64,000 nt of DNA, taken from Lysinibacillus fusiformis. GTDB taxonomy: Bacteria; Bacillota; Bacilli; Bacillales_A; Planococcaceae. The translations under genes were made by a program, and so were the position numbers. The notes under the pieces are model-generated. The model made no database searches and was not told the DNA's origin. It was given only the letters and a program-made list of their open reading frames with translations. Every line of letters begins with the position of its first letter. The stretch's first letter is position 1. The stretch covers positions 4,160,001 through 4,224,000 of the forward strand of contig NZ_CP070490.1 in NCBI RefSeq assembly GCF_016925635.1, read 5' to 3'. Below are positions 51,192-61,562 of the stretch, in pieces.

Positions 51192-51200
51192 TGTTATAAT
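51192..51200 (+). promoter_or_regulatory. Extended -10 promoter element
   Basis: TGTTATAAT fits the TGnTATAAT extended -10 consensus, about 80 bp before the cyclase start codon. No good -35 is seen, as expected for this promoter class. Confidence 0.5.
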
Positions 51201-51281
51201 AGTAGTATTAATTTTAATCTAATGAAACATACATATGAACATTTCTATCATGATGGCAATGGCTTTTCTGGAGGTGACAGC

Positions 51282-53309
51282 ATGGAGTATATTTTAAGCG
51301 AAGATTTCTTTAATTCATTATTTATTGGCAAGGATTTTGCTTTTCTCGTGAAAAAAGTTGGGGACGATTATCAATATATTCGCTTAAATCAAGCAGCTCG
51401 AGATCTGTTATCGAATGAGGCGATTGGCAAAATGATTTCGGCCGTTACCTCAAAGCGTAATTTTTCGATCATTCAGAAAAATTATCATGAGGCAATTAGA
51501 GAACATAAACAGGTTGACTATGTAGATTATGCATATGTTCAGTCGGAGGTTCGTAAATATGAAACATCCGTCAGACCGTTAAAATATAAGAATGAAGACT
51601 ATATATTAGCCATTACGAAGGAAATACTTTATGACCGCAGTATTGAAGATAAATTTTTATTTATGCGGTCCATGTTTGATCATGCCTTTTTCTCTACGGT
51701 CATTTTATCGGCTGAGGGCATAGTATACGAAGTGAATTCAAGCTTTATGGAAGATTTTCAACTAGATAATGAAACGGTCAAACAAAAAATGTTTGTGGAT
51801 TTACCGATTATTCCAAAAGAAGAAGTGGAACAAATTCAAGTTTGTTTACAAAAAGCTGCACGAGGAGAAAATGTGGGTGAAAAGTTTATTAAATTGCATA
51901 CATTGGACCAGCAGGAACGCATGTATTTGCTGTCGTTATCACCAGTGATGCAGGACGATAATTCCTTTGCCATATTTCTTGTTATGCAAGATTTTACACA
52001 ATTTACTTTACAAAAAGCAGAACTACGCTCGAAGTCTCATGGGCTAGAAGTATTTAAATCTGCATTAAATTCAGCGACGGCCATTGCTGTATTAGATCAT
52101 GAGTGCAACATCACTGAAGTGAGTGATATGTTTTTACAGGCTTCTGGCTACACGGCTGAGGAGTTAATCGGTCAGCCCTACGCATTAATTGAACCTCGGT
52201 TCCGTGGGCAAAACCTTTTACCAATAATTGAAAGTAAGCTGGATACGGTGGGGATTTGGCGTGGAGAGCTTTGCTATCGAACAAAATATCATGCCGATTA
52301 TTGGGTAGAAGCAACCATCGTACCATTAAAAAATGAGTTTGGTCAAATTGAACAAATTTTAACCATTAACTATGATATTACCGATAAGAAAAGAATGTTC
52401 ACAGAATTAAAAAATATTGAACGTACATTCCGACTCATTACGGAAAATACAAACGATTTAATTGTGATTACAAATGAAGATGGCATCATTATTTATGCTT
52501 CACCTTCCTATGGTATTTATTTGGGCTATGAAAATGTAGAGCTACAAGGACAATTTTACAGTGACATTATTGATCGGGAAAGTAAGGGCGAATGGCAGAC
52601 ATTCTTGAATAATTATACAGGACAAACCGATTCACAGTTCGAGCTATTGCTGAAGGCGAAGGATGGGACACCGATTTGGACGGAGGGGAATGTCACGGTT
52701 GTGCATGATCCTGAACGTGAAAAGGTTTCGCAAATTATGATGGTGTCTCGTGAAATTACCCATCGCAAAGAAAGGGAAAATGATTTGCTGTATCTAGCCT
52801 ATCATGATGCTTTAACACAGCTACCCAATCGGCGCTATTTACAAAAGGAGTTTCCAAAAATCCTGGCTGAAGCAAATGAAAATCAGACTAGTGTGGCGAT
52901 GCTCTATATAGATGGCGATGATTTTAAAGAAGTAAATGATGGCTTCGGCCATGACACAGGCGATGCGTTTATTCAGCGATTTGGCAGTTGCTTGAACAAA
53001 ACAGTCCGAAGTCACGACATGGTTATTCGAATAGGTGGCGATGAATTTATTGTCATCTTAACAGGCTTAACGAGAGAGCAAGAAAAAAGACATCATCAAA
53101 TTATGCATATTATTCGTCGCATCCGTGATGAATTAGCAGAAGGCTGGATGATAGAGGACCATCTATTTACACCAACAGCCTCTATTGGCATTGCCTATTA
53201 CCCAGACCATGCCCAATCTTTGGATGAGCTAATGGATTTAGCTGACCAAGCATTATATAAATCAAAAGAATTGGGGAAAAACAACCTCTCCATTTCCGAC
53301 ATACACTAA
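51282..53309 (+). CDS. Multi-PAS diguanylate cyclase
   Basis: 675 residues, no membrane helix. Four PAS-like regions (about 10-115, 128-245, 258-370 and 380-495) precede a GGDEF domain (500-670). The active-site R-I-G585-G-D-E-F589 is intact, and an inhibitory I-site RSHD (576-579) sits five residues before it, so product feedback is expected. It should make c-di-GMP from two GTP under control of PAS-bound ligands or redox state. ATG at 51282 follows GGAGGTGA by 4-5 nt; the longer frame from 51222 has no site. Confidence 0.93.
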   Translation: MEYILSEDFFNSLFIGKDFAFLVKKVGDDYQYIRLNQAARDLLSNEAIGKMISAVTSKRNFSIIQKNYHEAIREHKQVDYVDYAYVQSEVRKYETSVRPLKYKNEDYILAITKEILYDRSIEDKFLFMRSMFDHAFFSTVILSAEGIVYEVNSSFMEDFQLDNETVKQKMFVDLPIIPKEEVEQIQVCLQKAARGENVGEKFIKLHTLDQQERMYLLSLSPVMQDDNSFAIFLVMQDFTQFTLQKAELRSKSHGLEVFKSALNSATAIAVLDHECNITEVSDMFLQASGYTAEELIGQPYALIEPRFRGQNLLPIIESKLDTVGIWRGELCYRTKYHADYWVEATIVPLKNEFGQIEQILTINYDITDKKRMFTELKNIERTFRLITENTNDLIVITNEDGIIIYASPSYGIYLGYENVELQGQFYSDIIDRESKGEWQTFLNNYTGQTDSQFELLLKAKDGTPIWTEGNVTVVHDPEREKVSQIMMVSREITHRKERENDLLYLAYHDALTQLPNRRYLQKEFPKILAEANENQTSVAMLYIDGDDFKEVNDGFGHDTGDAFIQRFGSCLNKTVRSHDMVIRIGGDEFIVILTGLTREQEKRHHQIMHIIRRIRDELAEGWMIEDHLFTPTASIGIAYYPDHAQSLDELMDLADQALYKSKELGKNNLSISDIH

Positions 53310-53310
53310 A

Positions 53311-53352
53311 AAAGTCTGTCCACAAGGATTTCCTTGTGAGACAGACTTTTTA
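53311..53352 (+). terminator. Terminator of the cyclase gene
   Basis: AAAGTCTGTC...CACAAGG / CCTTGTG...GACAGACTTT stem followed by TTTATTTG. Confidence 0.9.
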
Positions 53353-53422
53353 TTTGATGTTATGCTATAACAGTATAGGGATAAAAATCCTACATCGTTA
53401 TTTTGGAATAGAAGGTGATACG

Positions 53423-54097
53423 ATGTCTAAGAAGATATTGTTGGTAGAAGATGAGAAGCATATTGCTCGTTTTGTCGAACTTGAATTACAGCATGAAGGC
53501 TATGAAGTGAAAACTGCCTTTGATGGTCGTGAAGGTTTGGCTATGGCAACCTCTGAAAATTTTGATGTACTGTTACTGGATGTCATGTTACCGAGCATTA
53601 ATGGGATTGAGATTTGCCGTCGTATCCGAACACAATCACAGGTGCCCATCATTTTATTAACGGCACGAGATGCTGTGATGGATCGTGTAGCGGGCCTCGA
53701 TGCAGGGGCAGATGACTATATCGTCAAGCCTTTTGCAATTGAGGAGCTGCTGGCAAGAATACGGACGATTTTACGTCGTGTCACACCAGAGCAGACAAGC
53801 AGTGAATCTTTATGCTTACGGGATATTGAAATAGATGTAGCAGCCTATGAAGTTTTCGTTCAGGGGAATAAACTTGACCTAACAAAGACAGAATATGACT
53901 TACTGAAACTATTAATCGAGCACAAAAATAGAGTCTGTACGCGAGAGCATATTTTAACATCCGTTTGGGGCTATGATACGGATATTGAGACCAATGTGGT
54001 AGATGTTTATATCCGACATTTACGGACAAAGCTCCCTGGTACGATGAACGATTATATTGAAACCGTTCGCGGTGTTGGGTATGTGATGCGAGAATGA
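53423..54097 (+). CDS. OmpR-family response regulator
   Basis: 224 residues. Receiver domain with the acidic pocket (ED near residue 9-11), the phospho-acceptor Asp53 in [14 protein letters not shown] and the VKPF lysine. The C-terminal winged-helix DNA-binding domain has [26 protein letters not shown] and [12 protein letters not shown]...[14 protein letters not shown] at 53423 follows GAAGGTGA. It overlaps the following kinase gene by 4 bp, a standard two-component pair of the ArlR/YkoG-like type. Confidence 0.95.
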   Translation: MSKKILLVEDEKHIARFVELELQHEGYEVKTAFDGREGLAMATSENFDVLLLDVMLPSINGIEICRRIRTQSQVPIILLTARDAVMDRVAGLDAGADDYIVKPFAIEELLARIRTILRRVTPEQTSSESLCLRDIEIDVAAYEVFVQGNKLDLTKTEYDLLKLLIEHKNRVCTREHILTSVWGYDTDIETNVVDVYIRHLRTKLPGTMNDYIETVRGVGYVMRE

Positions 54098-55479
54098 ATA
54101 AGTTAAAAGATTATTTACGTCAGCAATCCTTGCAGAAAAAGTGGATGCTGACCTCAAGCAGTGTCATCTTTATTAGCTTTACAATTATTTGTGTAGTCGT
54201 CTATCTTTCTCTGCATACATGGTTATTAAACGATGAGGAGAGTAAGGTCAATCGGACAAGTAAGGATATCATCTCTTTTTTAGAATCGCAGGGTCCTACT
54301 ATTACCATTCAGCAAATTCAGCAAAATACGGGCTTGCTCAAATCGATTGCGGATCGCGATGAGACAGTCCGAATATTTAATGCAGATGGGGTGGATATTT
54401 TACGAATCAATGATACCTCTGCTGCTGCACCACTTAGCTCGCTGCAAGAGATTTTTGAGATGACCATTGATAAGCAGGATGTGTTGGTCATCAATGAACC
54501 GATACGGATGGGCTTTTTCCAAGGCTATATTCAAGTGATTCATCCTTTAACTAGTTTTCAATCACTCATGCACTATCTATTGACCGCCATGCTGATAGCA
54601 GGATTAGGCGCATTAGTGTTATCAGGCTCTATTGGCTATTATTTGGCGAACTATTTAATGAAGCCATTACATGAATTGCGTGCATCCATGAAAACGGTGA
54701 TGGATCAAGGGTTTAATGAGCCTATACAGCTAACCTATACATCACATGACGAAATTGGTGATTTACTGAAAATGTACAATGCCATGATGAATGAGCTGCA
54801 AATTTCATTTACCCAGCAGCAGCAATTTGTCGCCGATGCTTCCCATGAGCTACGTACGCCGATCCAAGCAATTGAAGGACATCTTTCTCTTTTAAAAAGA
54901 TGGGGCAAACATGATCCAGCCATATTAGAAGAATCCATTGATACCTCCTTAACAGAAATTGCTCGTATGCGCAAAATGATTGAGGAATTATTAGAGCTTG
55001 CACGGCGTGAGGAAAAAGATGAGACAAGTGAGGCAAATGCACTAGTGGTCATTGAAGCAGTGATGGATGAGCTCAAGCTTGTTCATCCACAAGCGCGAAT
55101 TTTGCTGTCGAAGCATGGTGAAATAGGTCTGTTATTTATCTCCGAAAATGCACTAAGTCAAATTGTTCGTAATATAATAGAGAATGCCATTCGTTATTGT
55201 GAAAAAATTCCTGAGATACAAATTTCTATTTCTGTTGCTGGAAATTATGCATGTTTAGAAATTGCTGATAATGGTATAGGAATAGCAGAAGAGGATATTC
55301 CGTTTATCTTTGATCGTTTTTATCGAGTAGACGAAGCAAGAAATCGTCAAATTGGTGGAACGGGCTTAGGGCTTAGTATTTCGAAGATGTTACTTGAAAA
55401 ATACAATGCAACGGTAGAAGTCAAGAGTGAGGTTAATATTGGAACCGTTTTCTTGCTGAAAATCCCGCTAAAATATTAA
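54094..55479 (+). CDS. Sensor histidine kinase
   Basis: 461 residues. Membrane helix 19-40, an extracytoplasmic sensor of about 120 residues, second helix about 161-183, HAMP (about 184-236), HisKA with [10 protein letters not shown] (His251) and HATPase with [15 protein letters not shown] and GGTGLGLSI. It should autophosphorylate and pass the phosphate to the response regulator encoded just upstream. The topology and domain order resemble ArlS/YkoH-like kinases. The stimulus is unknown. Confidence 0.95.
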   Translation: MNKLKDYLRQQSLQKKWMLTSSSVIFISFTIICVVVYLSLHTWLLNDEESKVNRTSKDIISFLESQGPTITIQQIQQNTGLLKSIADRDETVRIFNADGVDILRINDTSAAAPLSSLQEIFEMTIDKQDVLVINEPIRMGFFQGYIQVIHPLTSFQSLMHYLLTAMLIAGLGALVLSGSIGYYLANYLMKPLHELRASMKTVMDQGFNEPIQLTYTSHDEIGDLLKMYNAMMNELQISFTQQQQFVADASHELRTPIQAIEGHLSLLKRWGKHDPAILEESIDTSLTEIARMRKMIEELLELARREEKDETSEANALVVIEAVMDELKLVHPQARILLSKHGEIGLLFISENALSQIVRNIIENAIRYCEKIPEIQISISVAGNYACLEIADNGIGIAEEDIPFIFDRFYRVDEARNRQIGGTGLGLSISKMLLEKYNATVEVKSEVNIGTVFLLKIPLKY

Positions 55480-55589
55480 GAAAAATACATGCTTTATTTC
55501 ATTATTCTATCCTTTGCGAAAAAAATTGCTTAATTTGCTAAAAAGAGTTGTATTTTTTGTGAAGAGTAGTAAGATTGAGATGGAAAAAA

Positions 55590-55638
55590 CGTTCTTTAAA
55601 ATATGGAAAAGTAGTGTGAAACATTCTTTTAAAGAACG
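55590..55638 (+). promoter_or_regulatory. Perfect 12-bp inverted repeat upstream of odhA
   Basis: CGTTCTTTAAAA and TTTTAAAGAACG are separated by 25 bp, ending about 70 bp before the odhA start. There is no T tract after it, so termination is unlikely. It may be an operator for a dimeric regulator or an mRNA structure. Confidence 0.45.
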
Positions 55639-55711
55639 GCTAAATATTATATAATTAATTGCAATTTAATTAATGGAACTGCCGAAAGGCAAAATTTGGA
55701 GGTCATTTTTC

Positions 55712-58537
55712 ATGTCGAACAACGTTACAACTGTAAGTTCTCCATGGTCAGCTTTCTCTGGTCCTAACTTAGGATATGTGATGGAGCAATACGACTTATT
55801 CTTACAGTCTCCTGAAGAAGTAGAACCGGAGTTAGTTTCTTTATTCCAACAATTTGGTGCACCAGTAGTAGTAGAAGGTGAAGTAGCTGTAGCTAGTCAT
55901 ACAGCAGCGGCTCCTGCTGGCGATTACAAAAAAGTGTTAGCCGCTGTAAAACTAGCAGATGCAATTCGTTCACGCGGTCATTTAGCGGCAGATATTTATC
56001 CTCTGAAAAACCGTGAACTACAAACAGCTCAAATTGAAGAAAGCGCGTTCAACTTAAGCGCTGCAGATTTAGCTGAAATTCCTGCAGCAATCTTCTTCAA
56101 AGATGTGCCAGCAAACGTGAAAAATGGTAAGGATGCAATCGAATATTTAAAAGCTATTTATACAGATAAAGTAGCATTTGAATATGGTCACGTAGTAGCT
56201 ACTGAAGAACGTGATTGGATTCAAGCGCAAATCGAAACAGGCTCATTCAAACAAGCATTATCTGCTGATGAGAAGAAAGCCTTATTAGATCGTTTAACTC
56301 GCGTTGAAAATTTCGAGAAATTTATTCATAAAACATTTGTAGGGCAAAAGCGTTTCTCTGGTGAGGGCTTAGATACGCAAATCGTTCTATTTGATGAAAT
56401 CATTAAAACGGCAGAAGCGAAAAATGTGAAAAACGTCCGTATTGGTATGGCACACCGTGGTCGCTTAAACGTTTTAACACACATTTTAAATAAACCTTAT
56501 GACATGATGTTCTCTGACTTTGCACATGTTTCCAATGATTTATTTATGCCAGAGCATGGCCGCCTTGAAATTACAAAAGGTTGGACAGGTGATGTGAAAT
56601 ACCACATGGGTGCTTCTTATAACCGTGAATCTGGTGTGAATGTGAAATTGGCTTACAACCCATCTCACTTAGAAGTGGGCAATCCAGTCGTACTTGGTGC
56701 TACTCGTGCCACACAAGATGATACGTCTAAACCAGGGCAACCTGCCTTCGATCGTACAAAAGGCTTAGGCATTCTTGTGCACGGTGACGCTGCGTTCCCA
56801 GGTCAAGGGATTGTAACAGAAGTGTTAAACTTCGCTAAAACTGAAGGCTTCACAACAGGTGGAACAATCCACATTATCGCAAACAATATGATTGGTTTCA
56901 CAACTGAACATTATGATTCTCGTTCTTCTGTATACTCTTCTGACCCAGCAAAAGGCTATGAAGTGCCAGTAGTCCATGTCAATGCAGATAGCCCAGAGGC
57001 AGTAGCACAAGTTGGTCGTTTTGCAGCGAACTACCGTCAAACATTTGGCAAAGACATCATTGTGGACTTAGTAGGTTACCGTCGTCATGGTCATAACGAA
57101 ACAGATGATCCAACAGTGACAAACCCAGAAACATATAAATTAGTATCTAAACATGAAACAGTGCGTGCATTATATGGTGCACAATTAGTGGCAGAAGGTC
57201 TTGTATCTAATGAGGATGTAGCGGCCCTAGATACAGCGATCTATGCAGAAATGCAAGCAGCCTATGACCATGTCAAAGAAATGGCAGATAAAGATGATCA
57301 TCATCATTTAGAAATGCCAGAAGAATTAAAAGTAGAGTTCCCACAAATCGATACAGCAGTTGGTGCGGAGCGTTTAGAAAAAATCAATGAAGAGCTTTTA
57401 GTGTTTGAAGAAAACTTCGAGCCACAGAAAAAGCTTGGTAAAATTTTAGAAAAACGTCGTGATGCTTATGCATCTGCAAAAATTGACTGGGGCCATGCGG
57501 AAACGTTAGCGTATGCAACGATTATCCAAGACGGTACACCAGTACGTTTTACAGGTCAAGATGCTCAACGTGGTACATTCTCTCAACGTCACTTAGTACT
57601 ACATGATAAAAACAACGGCAATGTCTTCACACCACTACACCATATTTCTGGTGCGAACGCATCCTTTACAGTATACAACTCTCCACTGACTGAAGCTGGG
57701 GTAGTAGGCTTTGAGTACGGTTACAATCTAGAAAACAGCCATGTACTAACAGTATGGGAAGCACAATTCGGTGACTTTGCGAATATGGCACAAGTGATGT
57801 TTGATAACTTTATTTCAGGGGCACGCTCTAAATGGGGTCAAAAATCTGGCCTCGTTATCCTATTACCTCATGGTTATGAAGGTCAAGGTCCAGAGCACTC
57901 TTCAAGCCGTATGGAACGCTATTTACAAATGTCAGCTGAAAATAACTGGTTTGTAGCGAACTGTTCAAATGCAGGAAACTACTACCACTTATTACGCCGT
58001 CAAGCAGCATTATTAGGTACAGAAGGGGTACGTCCACTTGTAGTCGTATCACCAAAATCATTATTACGTCACCCATTAGCTGCGGCGAATGCTGAGCAAT
58101 TAGCAAATGGTTCATTCCAAGAAGTGATTGAACAACCAGGCTTAGGCGCTAAACCAGAAGCTGTAGAGCGCATCGTTTTAGGTACTGGTAAAGTGATGAT
58201 CGACATAGCAGAGCGCGTGAAAGACGGCGAAGGCTTCGATCACCTACACATTATCCGTGTAGAACAACTTTACCCATTCCCAAAAGAGCAAGTTGCTGGT
58301 ATCATTGCTAAGTATCCTAATGTGAAAGAGATCGTTTGGGTACAAGAAGAACCTAAAAACCAAGGCTCATGGAATTATGCACTAGAAACATTATATGCAC
58401 TTTCAGAAGGTAAAAAGCTTCGCTATGTAGGTCGTCCTGCAATGAGCTCAACTTCTGAAGGAGATGCAGATTCTCATAAAGCAGCACAAGCAGCTCTTGT
58501 TGAAGAAGCGGTTGCTGAGTCAGTAAAGGTTAAATAA
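55712..58537 (+). CDS. odhA: 2-oxoglutarate dehydrogenase E1 component
   Basis: 941 residues, the expected length. The N-terminal YVMEQYDLFLQSPEEVEPEL leader is followed by the thiamine-diphosphate-binding core. Visible blocks are GMAHRGRLNVLTHILNKP, HGDAAFPGQGIVTE, VGYRRHGHNETDDP and the C-terminal transketolase domain with GFEYGYNLENSHVLTVWEAQFGDFAN and LLPHGYEGQGPEHSSSRMERYLQ. It decarboxylates 2-oxoglutarate in the TCA cycle and hands the succinyl group to OdhB. ATG at 55712 follows TTGGAGG by 7-8 nt. Confidence 0.97.
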   Translation: MSNNVTTVSSPWSAFSGPNLGYVMEQYDLFLQSPEEVEPELVSLFQQFGAPVVVEGEVAVASHTAAAPAGDYKKVLAAVKLADAIRSRGHLAADIYPLKNRELQTAQIEESAFNLSAADLAEIPAAIFFKDVPANVKNGKDAIEYLKAIYTDKVAFEYGHVVATEERDWIQAQIETGSFKQALSADEKKALLDRLTRVENFEKFIHKTFVGQKRFSGEGLDTQIVLFDEIIKTAEAKNVKNVRIGMAHRGRLNVLTHILNKPYDMMFSDFAHVSNDLFMPEHGRLEITKGWTGDVKYHMGASYNRESGVNVKLAYNPSHLEVGNPVVLGATRATQDDTSKPGQPAFDRTKGLGILVHGDAAFPGQGIVTEVLNFAKTEGFTTGGTIHIIANNMIGFTTEHYDSRSSVYSSDPAKGYEVPVVHVNADSPEAVAQVGRFAANYRQTFGKDIIVDLVGYRRHGHNETDDPTVTNPETYKLVSKHETVRALYGAQLVAEGLVSNEDVAALDTAIYAEMQAAYDHVKEMADKDDHHHLEMPEELKVEFPQIDTAVGAERLEKINEELLVFEENFEPQKKLGKILEKRRDAYASAKIDWGHAETLAYATIIQDGTPVRFTGQDAQRGTFSQRHLVLHDKNNGNVFTPLHHISGANASFTVYNSPLTEAGVVGFEYGYNLENSHVLTVWEAQFGDFANMAQVMFDNFISGARSKWGQKSGLVILLPHGYEGQGPEHSSSRMERYLQMSAENNWFVANCSNAGNYYHLLRRQAALLGTEGVRPLVVVSPKSLLRHPLAAANAEQLANGSFQEVIEQPGLGAKPEAVERIVLGTGKVMIDIAERVKDGEGFDHLHIIRVEQLYPFPKEQVAGIIAKYPNVKEIVWVQEEPKNQGSWNYALETLYALSEGKKLRYVGRPAMSSTSEGDADSHKAAQAALVEEAVAESVKVK

Positions 58538-58559
58538 TCACATATCAATTTTTGAAACT

Positions 58560-58590
58560 GGGCTACTTGCCCTTAAGCAGTAGCCCTTCT
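58560..58590 (+). terminator. Hairpin between odhA and odhB
   Basis: GGGCTACT / AGTAGCCC stem followed only by TTCTA. In an operon this is more likely an attenuator or an mRNA-stability element than a full terminator. Confidence 0.5.
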
Positions 58591-58628
58591 ATGTGCGTCA
58601 TGCACGTTAATCAAAGGAGGAAATGAAA

Positions 58629-59888
58629 GTGGCTGAAATTAAAGTCCCTGAATTAGCAGAATCGATTACAGAAGGTAGTATCGCACAGTGGGTAAAAAAA
58701 GTGGGCGATCGCGTTGAAAAAGGTGAATTCATCGTTGAACTTGAAACAGATAAAGTAAACGCTGAGATCATTTCTGAAGAAGCAGGTGTATTAACACAAA
58801 TTTTAGCTGAAGAAGGCGATACTGTACTAGTTGGTCAAGTTATCGCAGTAGTAGAAGCAGGCGAAGGCGCAGCAGCAGCTCCAGCGGCAGCACCAACTGA
58901 AGCAGCTCCAGCTCCGGCAGCGCCACAAGCAGCACCTGCACCAGTAGCAGCGGCTCCAGTAGTAGAAGAAACTTCTGGTGAACGTGTAGTTGCATCGCCA
59001 GCAGCACGTCGTCTTGCACGTGAAAAAGGTATTGACCTTGCAGCGGTATCTCCAGTAGATCCACAAGGACGCGTACGTGTACAAGATGTAGCAGCACATG
59101 GTACAGCACCAGCTGTAGCACCAGTAGCAGCACCTACATCAGTAGCAACTTCAGGTGGCCCAGTAGTATTCACACCAGCAGCTAATTCTGACCGTGTAAC
59201 AATTGAAAAAATGAGCCGTCGTCGTCAAACAATTGCAAAACGTTTATTAGAAGTGAAACAATCAACAGCAATGTTAACAACATTCAACGAAATTGACATG
59301 ACAAACATCATGGCACTTCGTAAACGTAAACAAGAAGAGTTTGTGAAAGCAAACGACATCAAACTTGGTTTCATGTCATTCTTTACAAAAGCTGTTGTTG
59401 CAGCACTGAAAAAATATCCATACGTAAACGCTCAAATCTCTGGCGATGAAATTCATTTAAATAACTTCTTTGATATCGGTATTGCTGTATCAACTGAAGA
59501 AGGTTTAGTCGTACCAGTTGTACGCGATGCAAATAGCAAAAACTTCGCTGAAATCGAAAAAGATATCGCTAACTTAGCGACAAAAGCTCGTGATAAAAAA
59601 TTAGGCCTAAATGACATGGCTGGTGGATCATTCACAATCACAAACGGTGGTGTATTCGGTTCATTAATGTCAACACCAATTATGAACGGTACGCAAGCTG
59701 GTATTTTAGGTATGCACTCAATTGTTAACCGTCCAGTTGGCGTAAATGGTGAAGTTCAAATCCGTCCAATGATGTATGTAGCACTTTCTTACGATCACCG
59801 TATCATCGATGGAAAAGATTCTGTAGGATTCTTAAAAACAGTTAAAGAATTGATCGAAAATCCTGAAGATTTATTATTAAATTCATAA
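58629..59888 (+). CDS. odhB: Dihydrolipoamide succinyltransferase, E2 of 2-oxoglutarate dehydrogenase
   Basis: 419 residues. An N-terminal lipoyl domain with the lipoylated lysine in ETDKVNAE (K42), an Ala/Pro-rich hinge (about 80-115), a peripheral subunit-binding domain ([19 protein letters not shown]...GRVRVQDV) and the catalytic domain ending in SYDHRIIDG with the active-site His and Asp. It transfers succinyl from OdhA to CoA. GTG at 58629 lies 8 nt after GGAGG; the ATG at 58623 is only 2 nt from that site and is less likely. Confidence 0.95.
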   Translation: MAEIKVPELAESITEGSIAQWVKKVGDRVEKGEFIVELETDKVNAEIISEEAGVLTQILAEEGDTVLVGQVIAVVEAGEGAAAAPAAAPTEAAPAPAAPQAAPAPVAAAPVVEETSGERVVASPAARRLAREKGIDLAAVSPVDPQGRVRVQDVAAHGTAPAVAPVAAPTSVATSGGPVVFTPAANSDRVTIEKMSRRRQTIAKRLLEVKQSTAMLTTFNEIDMTNIMALRKRKQEEFVKANDIKLGFMSFFTKAVVAALKKYPYVNAQISGDEIHLNNFFDIGIAVSTEEGLVVPVVRDANSKNFAEIEKDIANLATKARDKKLGLNDMAGGSFTITNGGVFGSLMSTPIMNGTQAGILGMHSIVNRPVGVNGEVQIRPMMYVALSYDHRIIDGKDSVGFLKTVKELIENPEDLLLNS

Positions 59889-59895
59889 TGCCATT

Positions 59896-59929
59896 AAACC
59901 CTGCGAACAATGTTCAGCAGGGTTTTTTT
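59896..59929 (+). terminator. Terminator of odhAB
   Basis: AAACCCTGC / GCAGGGTTT stem followed by TTTT. Confidence 0.9.
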
Positions 59930-60158
59930 GTGCATGACGAAAGGTTTTGACCGATTCTATTTTGAAAGAGTACGAATGTTATATCGTTTAGAGGAGCCAA
60001 AAGAAATAAACGCAACTTTTCTCACAGAGAGTACATGCGCTCTAATAAAAATTTGTTGTAATTTTCGGAAATATCGATGAAAGCTCAACGATTTAAAATG
60101 GATAGAGAACGCACAATACCCTAATATTGTCATTAGTCAGAAAAATGTTAAAACTGTC

Positions 60159-60188
60159 TTGACGAACATATTAGTTTTATAGTAGTAT
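60159..60188 (+). promoter_or_regulatory. Promoter of the lysine-riboswitch leader
   Basis: TTGACG (60159-60164) and TAGTAT (60183-60188) with an 18-bp spacer put the start about 20-35 nt before the aptamer. The 200 bp between odhB's terminator and this promoter hold no recognisable feature. Confidence 0.5.
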
Positions 60189-60212
60189 CTAAATATCAAT
60201 TAAATAAACAAA

Positions 60213-60492
60213 CCTCACGAATTTTTACCAGTGAGGTAGAGGCGCGGTATTTATTAGTTCATTGTAGAGTTCAAGCAAGCGAAGACGCAATGAAGAAGGA
60301 AATATCGCCGAAGTATAAAAGGAGCTCGTACTTTTATACTGGGTCTGCAGTGAATAAGTGCAGGACTGTCCTAGTAAATGGATTTCCAGATTTACTAGGT
60401 TGTGCTATCTCGGAAACATGGAAATTATAGTGAGGATTTGGGCAACTGTCATAAAAGGTAAGACCTAAGTTCAATATACTTAGGTCTTTTTT
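60213..60492 (+). ncRNA. Lysine riboswitch (L box) with transcription terminator
   Basis: The aptamer core carries the L-box landmarks GTGAGGTAGAGGCGCG (60231), GAAGGAAATATCGCCGAAG, CTGGGTCTGCAG, GTGCAGGACTGTC and the closing GCTATCTCGG (60405-60413). P1 is GAGGTAG / CTATCTC. The expression platform is a GACCTAAGT / ACTTAGGTC hairpin followed by six T (60462-60492), so bound lysine should end transcription before the transporter. CCTCAC at 60213 can pair with GTGAGG at 60231 (the P1 5' side) or at 60430. This marks the downstream ABC system as a lysine importer. Confidence 0.93.
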
Positions 60493-60534
60493 AGTACAGT
60501 TGTCTTATTTTTTTACAGAAAAGGGGAGTTTTTC

Positions 60535-61392
60535 ATGAAAAGAAAATGGTTGTTAGTAATGATCTCTATCATGACGGTAATTGTGCTAGCTGCATGTGGC
60601 ACAAGTGACAAAAAAGAGGGCGGTTCAGGTGATGCTGGAGCTGACAAAGAAGAAGGCGGCGGTGAATTCCGAATTGGAATGGAGGCTGGCTACCCACCGT
60701 TCAACTGGACACAGCAAGACGATGCGAATGGCGCTGTGAAAATAGCGGATAATGCAGAGTATGCAGGCGGCTATGATGTACAAATGGCGAAAAAAATCGC
60801 TGAAGGTTTAGGCAAAGAGTTAGTCATAGTTAAAATGGAGTGGGACGGATTAGTGCCAGCGCTACAATCGAACAAAATTGATGCGATTATCGCAGGGATG
60901 TCACCAACAGAAGAACGTAAGAAAACGATTGATTTTACAGAAAACTATTACACTTCTGATTTTGTGATGGTTATTAAAAAAGGTAGTAAATATGAAGATG
61001 CAAAATCAATTCAAGATTTCTCAGGTGCTAAAATTACATCACAATTAAATACATCAAACTACACAGTGATTGATCAAATCAAAGGCGTAGAAAAACAAAC
61101 GGCAATGGAAAGCTTCCCAGCAATGCGTGTGGCTTTAGAAGCAGGTAAAATTGATGGCTATGTAGCTGAACGTCCAGAGGGTATTTCTGCTGCTGCTGCC
61201 AACGATAAGTTCACATATGTAGCATTTGAAGAAGGCTTTGATACAGATCCATCAAATACTTCAATTGCTGTAGGCTTACGTAAGGACGACGCAAATCGTG
61301 AAAAAATCAATGAAGTCCTAAAAGGCATTTCGGAAGACGATCGTCAAGCGATTATGGAAGAAGCTATTTCGCAACAACCAGCAGCACAATAA
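60535..61392 (+). CDS. Amino-acid ABC transporter substrate-binding lipoprotein, probably lysine
   Basis: 285 residues. Signal peptide and lipobox L-A-A-C (Cys21), a Gly/Asp/Glu-rich linker (about 25-45), then a type II periplasmic-binding fold of the polar amino acid family. Visible signatures are FRIGMEAGYPPFNW, GGYDVQMAKKIAEGLGKEL, WDGLVPALQSNKIDAIIAGMSPTEERKK and FAVGLRKDD-like (IAVGLRKDD). The preceding lysine riboswitch supports lysine as ligand. GGGGAG precedes the ATG. A hairpin after the gene separates it from the permease gene. Confidence 0.92.
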   Translation: MKRKWLLVMISIMTVIVLAACGTSDKKEGGSGDAGADKEEGGGEFRIGMEAGYPPFNWTQQDDANGAVKIADNAEYAGGYDVQMAKKIAEGLGKELVIVKMEWDGLVPALQSNKIDAIIAGMSPTEERKKTIDFTENYYTSDFVMVIKKGSKYEDAKSIQDFSGAKITSQLNTSNYTVIDQIKGVEKQTAMESFPAMRVALEAGKIDGYVAERPEGISAAAANDKFTYVAFEEGFDTDPSNTSIAVGLRKDDANREKINEVLKGISEDDRQAIMEEAISQQPAAQ

Positions 61393-61399
61393 TGACAAG

Positions 61400-61424
61400 G
61401 CACGGGCTAGTTGCTAGTCCGTGC
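61400..61424 (+). other. Intra-operon hairpin after the binding-protein gene
   Basis: GCACGG...CTAG / CTAG...CCGTGC with a 3-nt loop and no T run. In ABC importers such stems often protect the abundant upstream binding-protein message; that role is inferred. A second pairing TGTCCTAGC / GCTAGGACA spans 61472-61516. Confidence 0.5.
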
Positions 61425-61562
61425 ATGATCATTTCATCATTATCAAAATGAGAACCTCTCTACATAATGATAATGTCCTAGCGTGACAAAACATAGAATG
61501 GTAGAAAGAGCTAGGACACAAAAGATATAAGCAAGCAAGATGACATTGTTAGGAGGAACATC

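Noticed and set aside
58827..59173. Several minus-strand frames opposite the odhB hinge
   Set aside because: They mirror the Ala/Pro-rich linker codons of odhB and have cysteine-, leucine- or alanine-rich nonsense composition.
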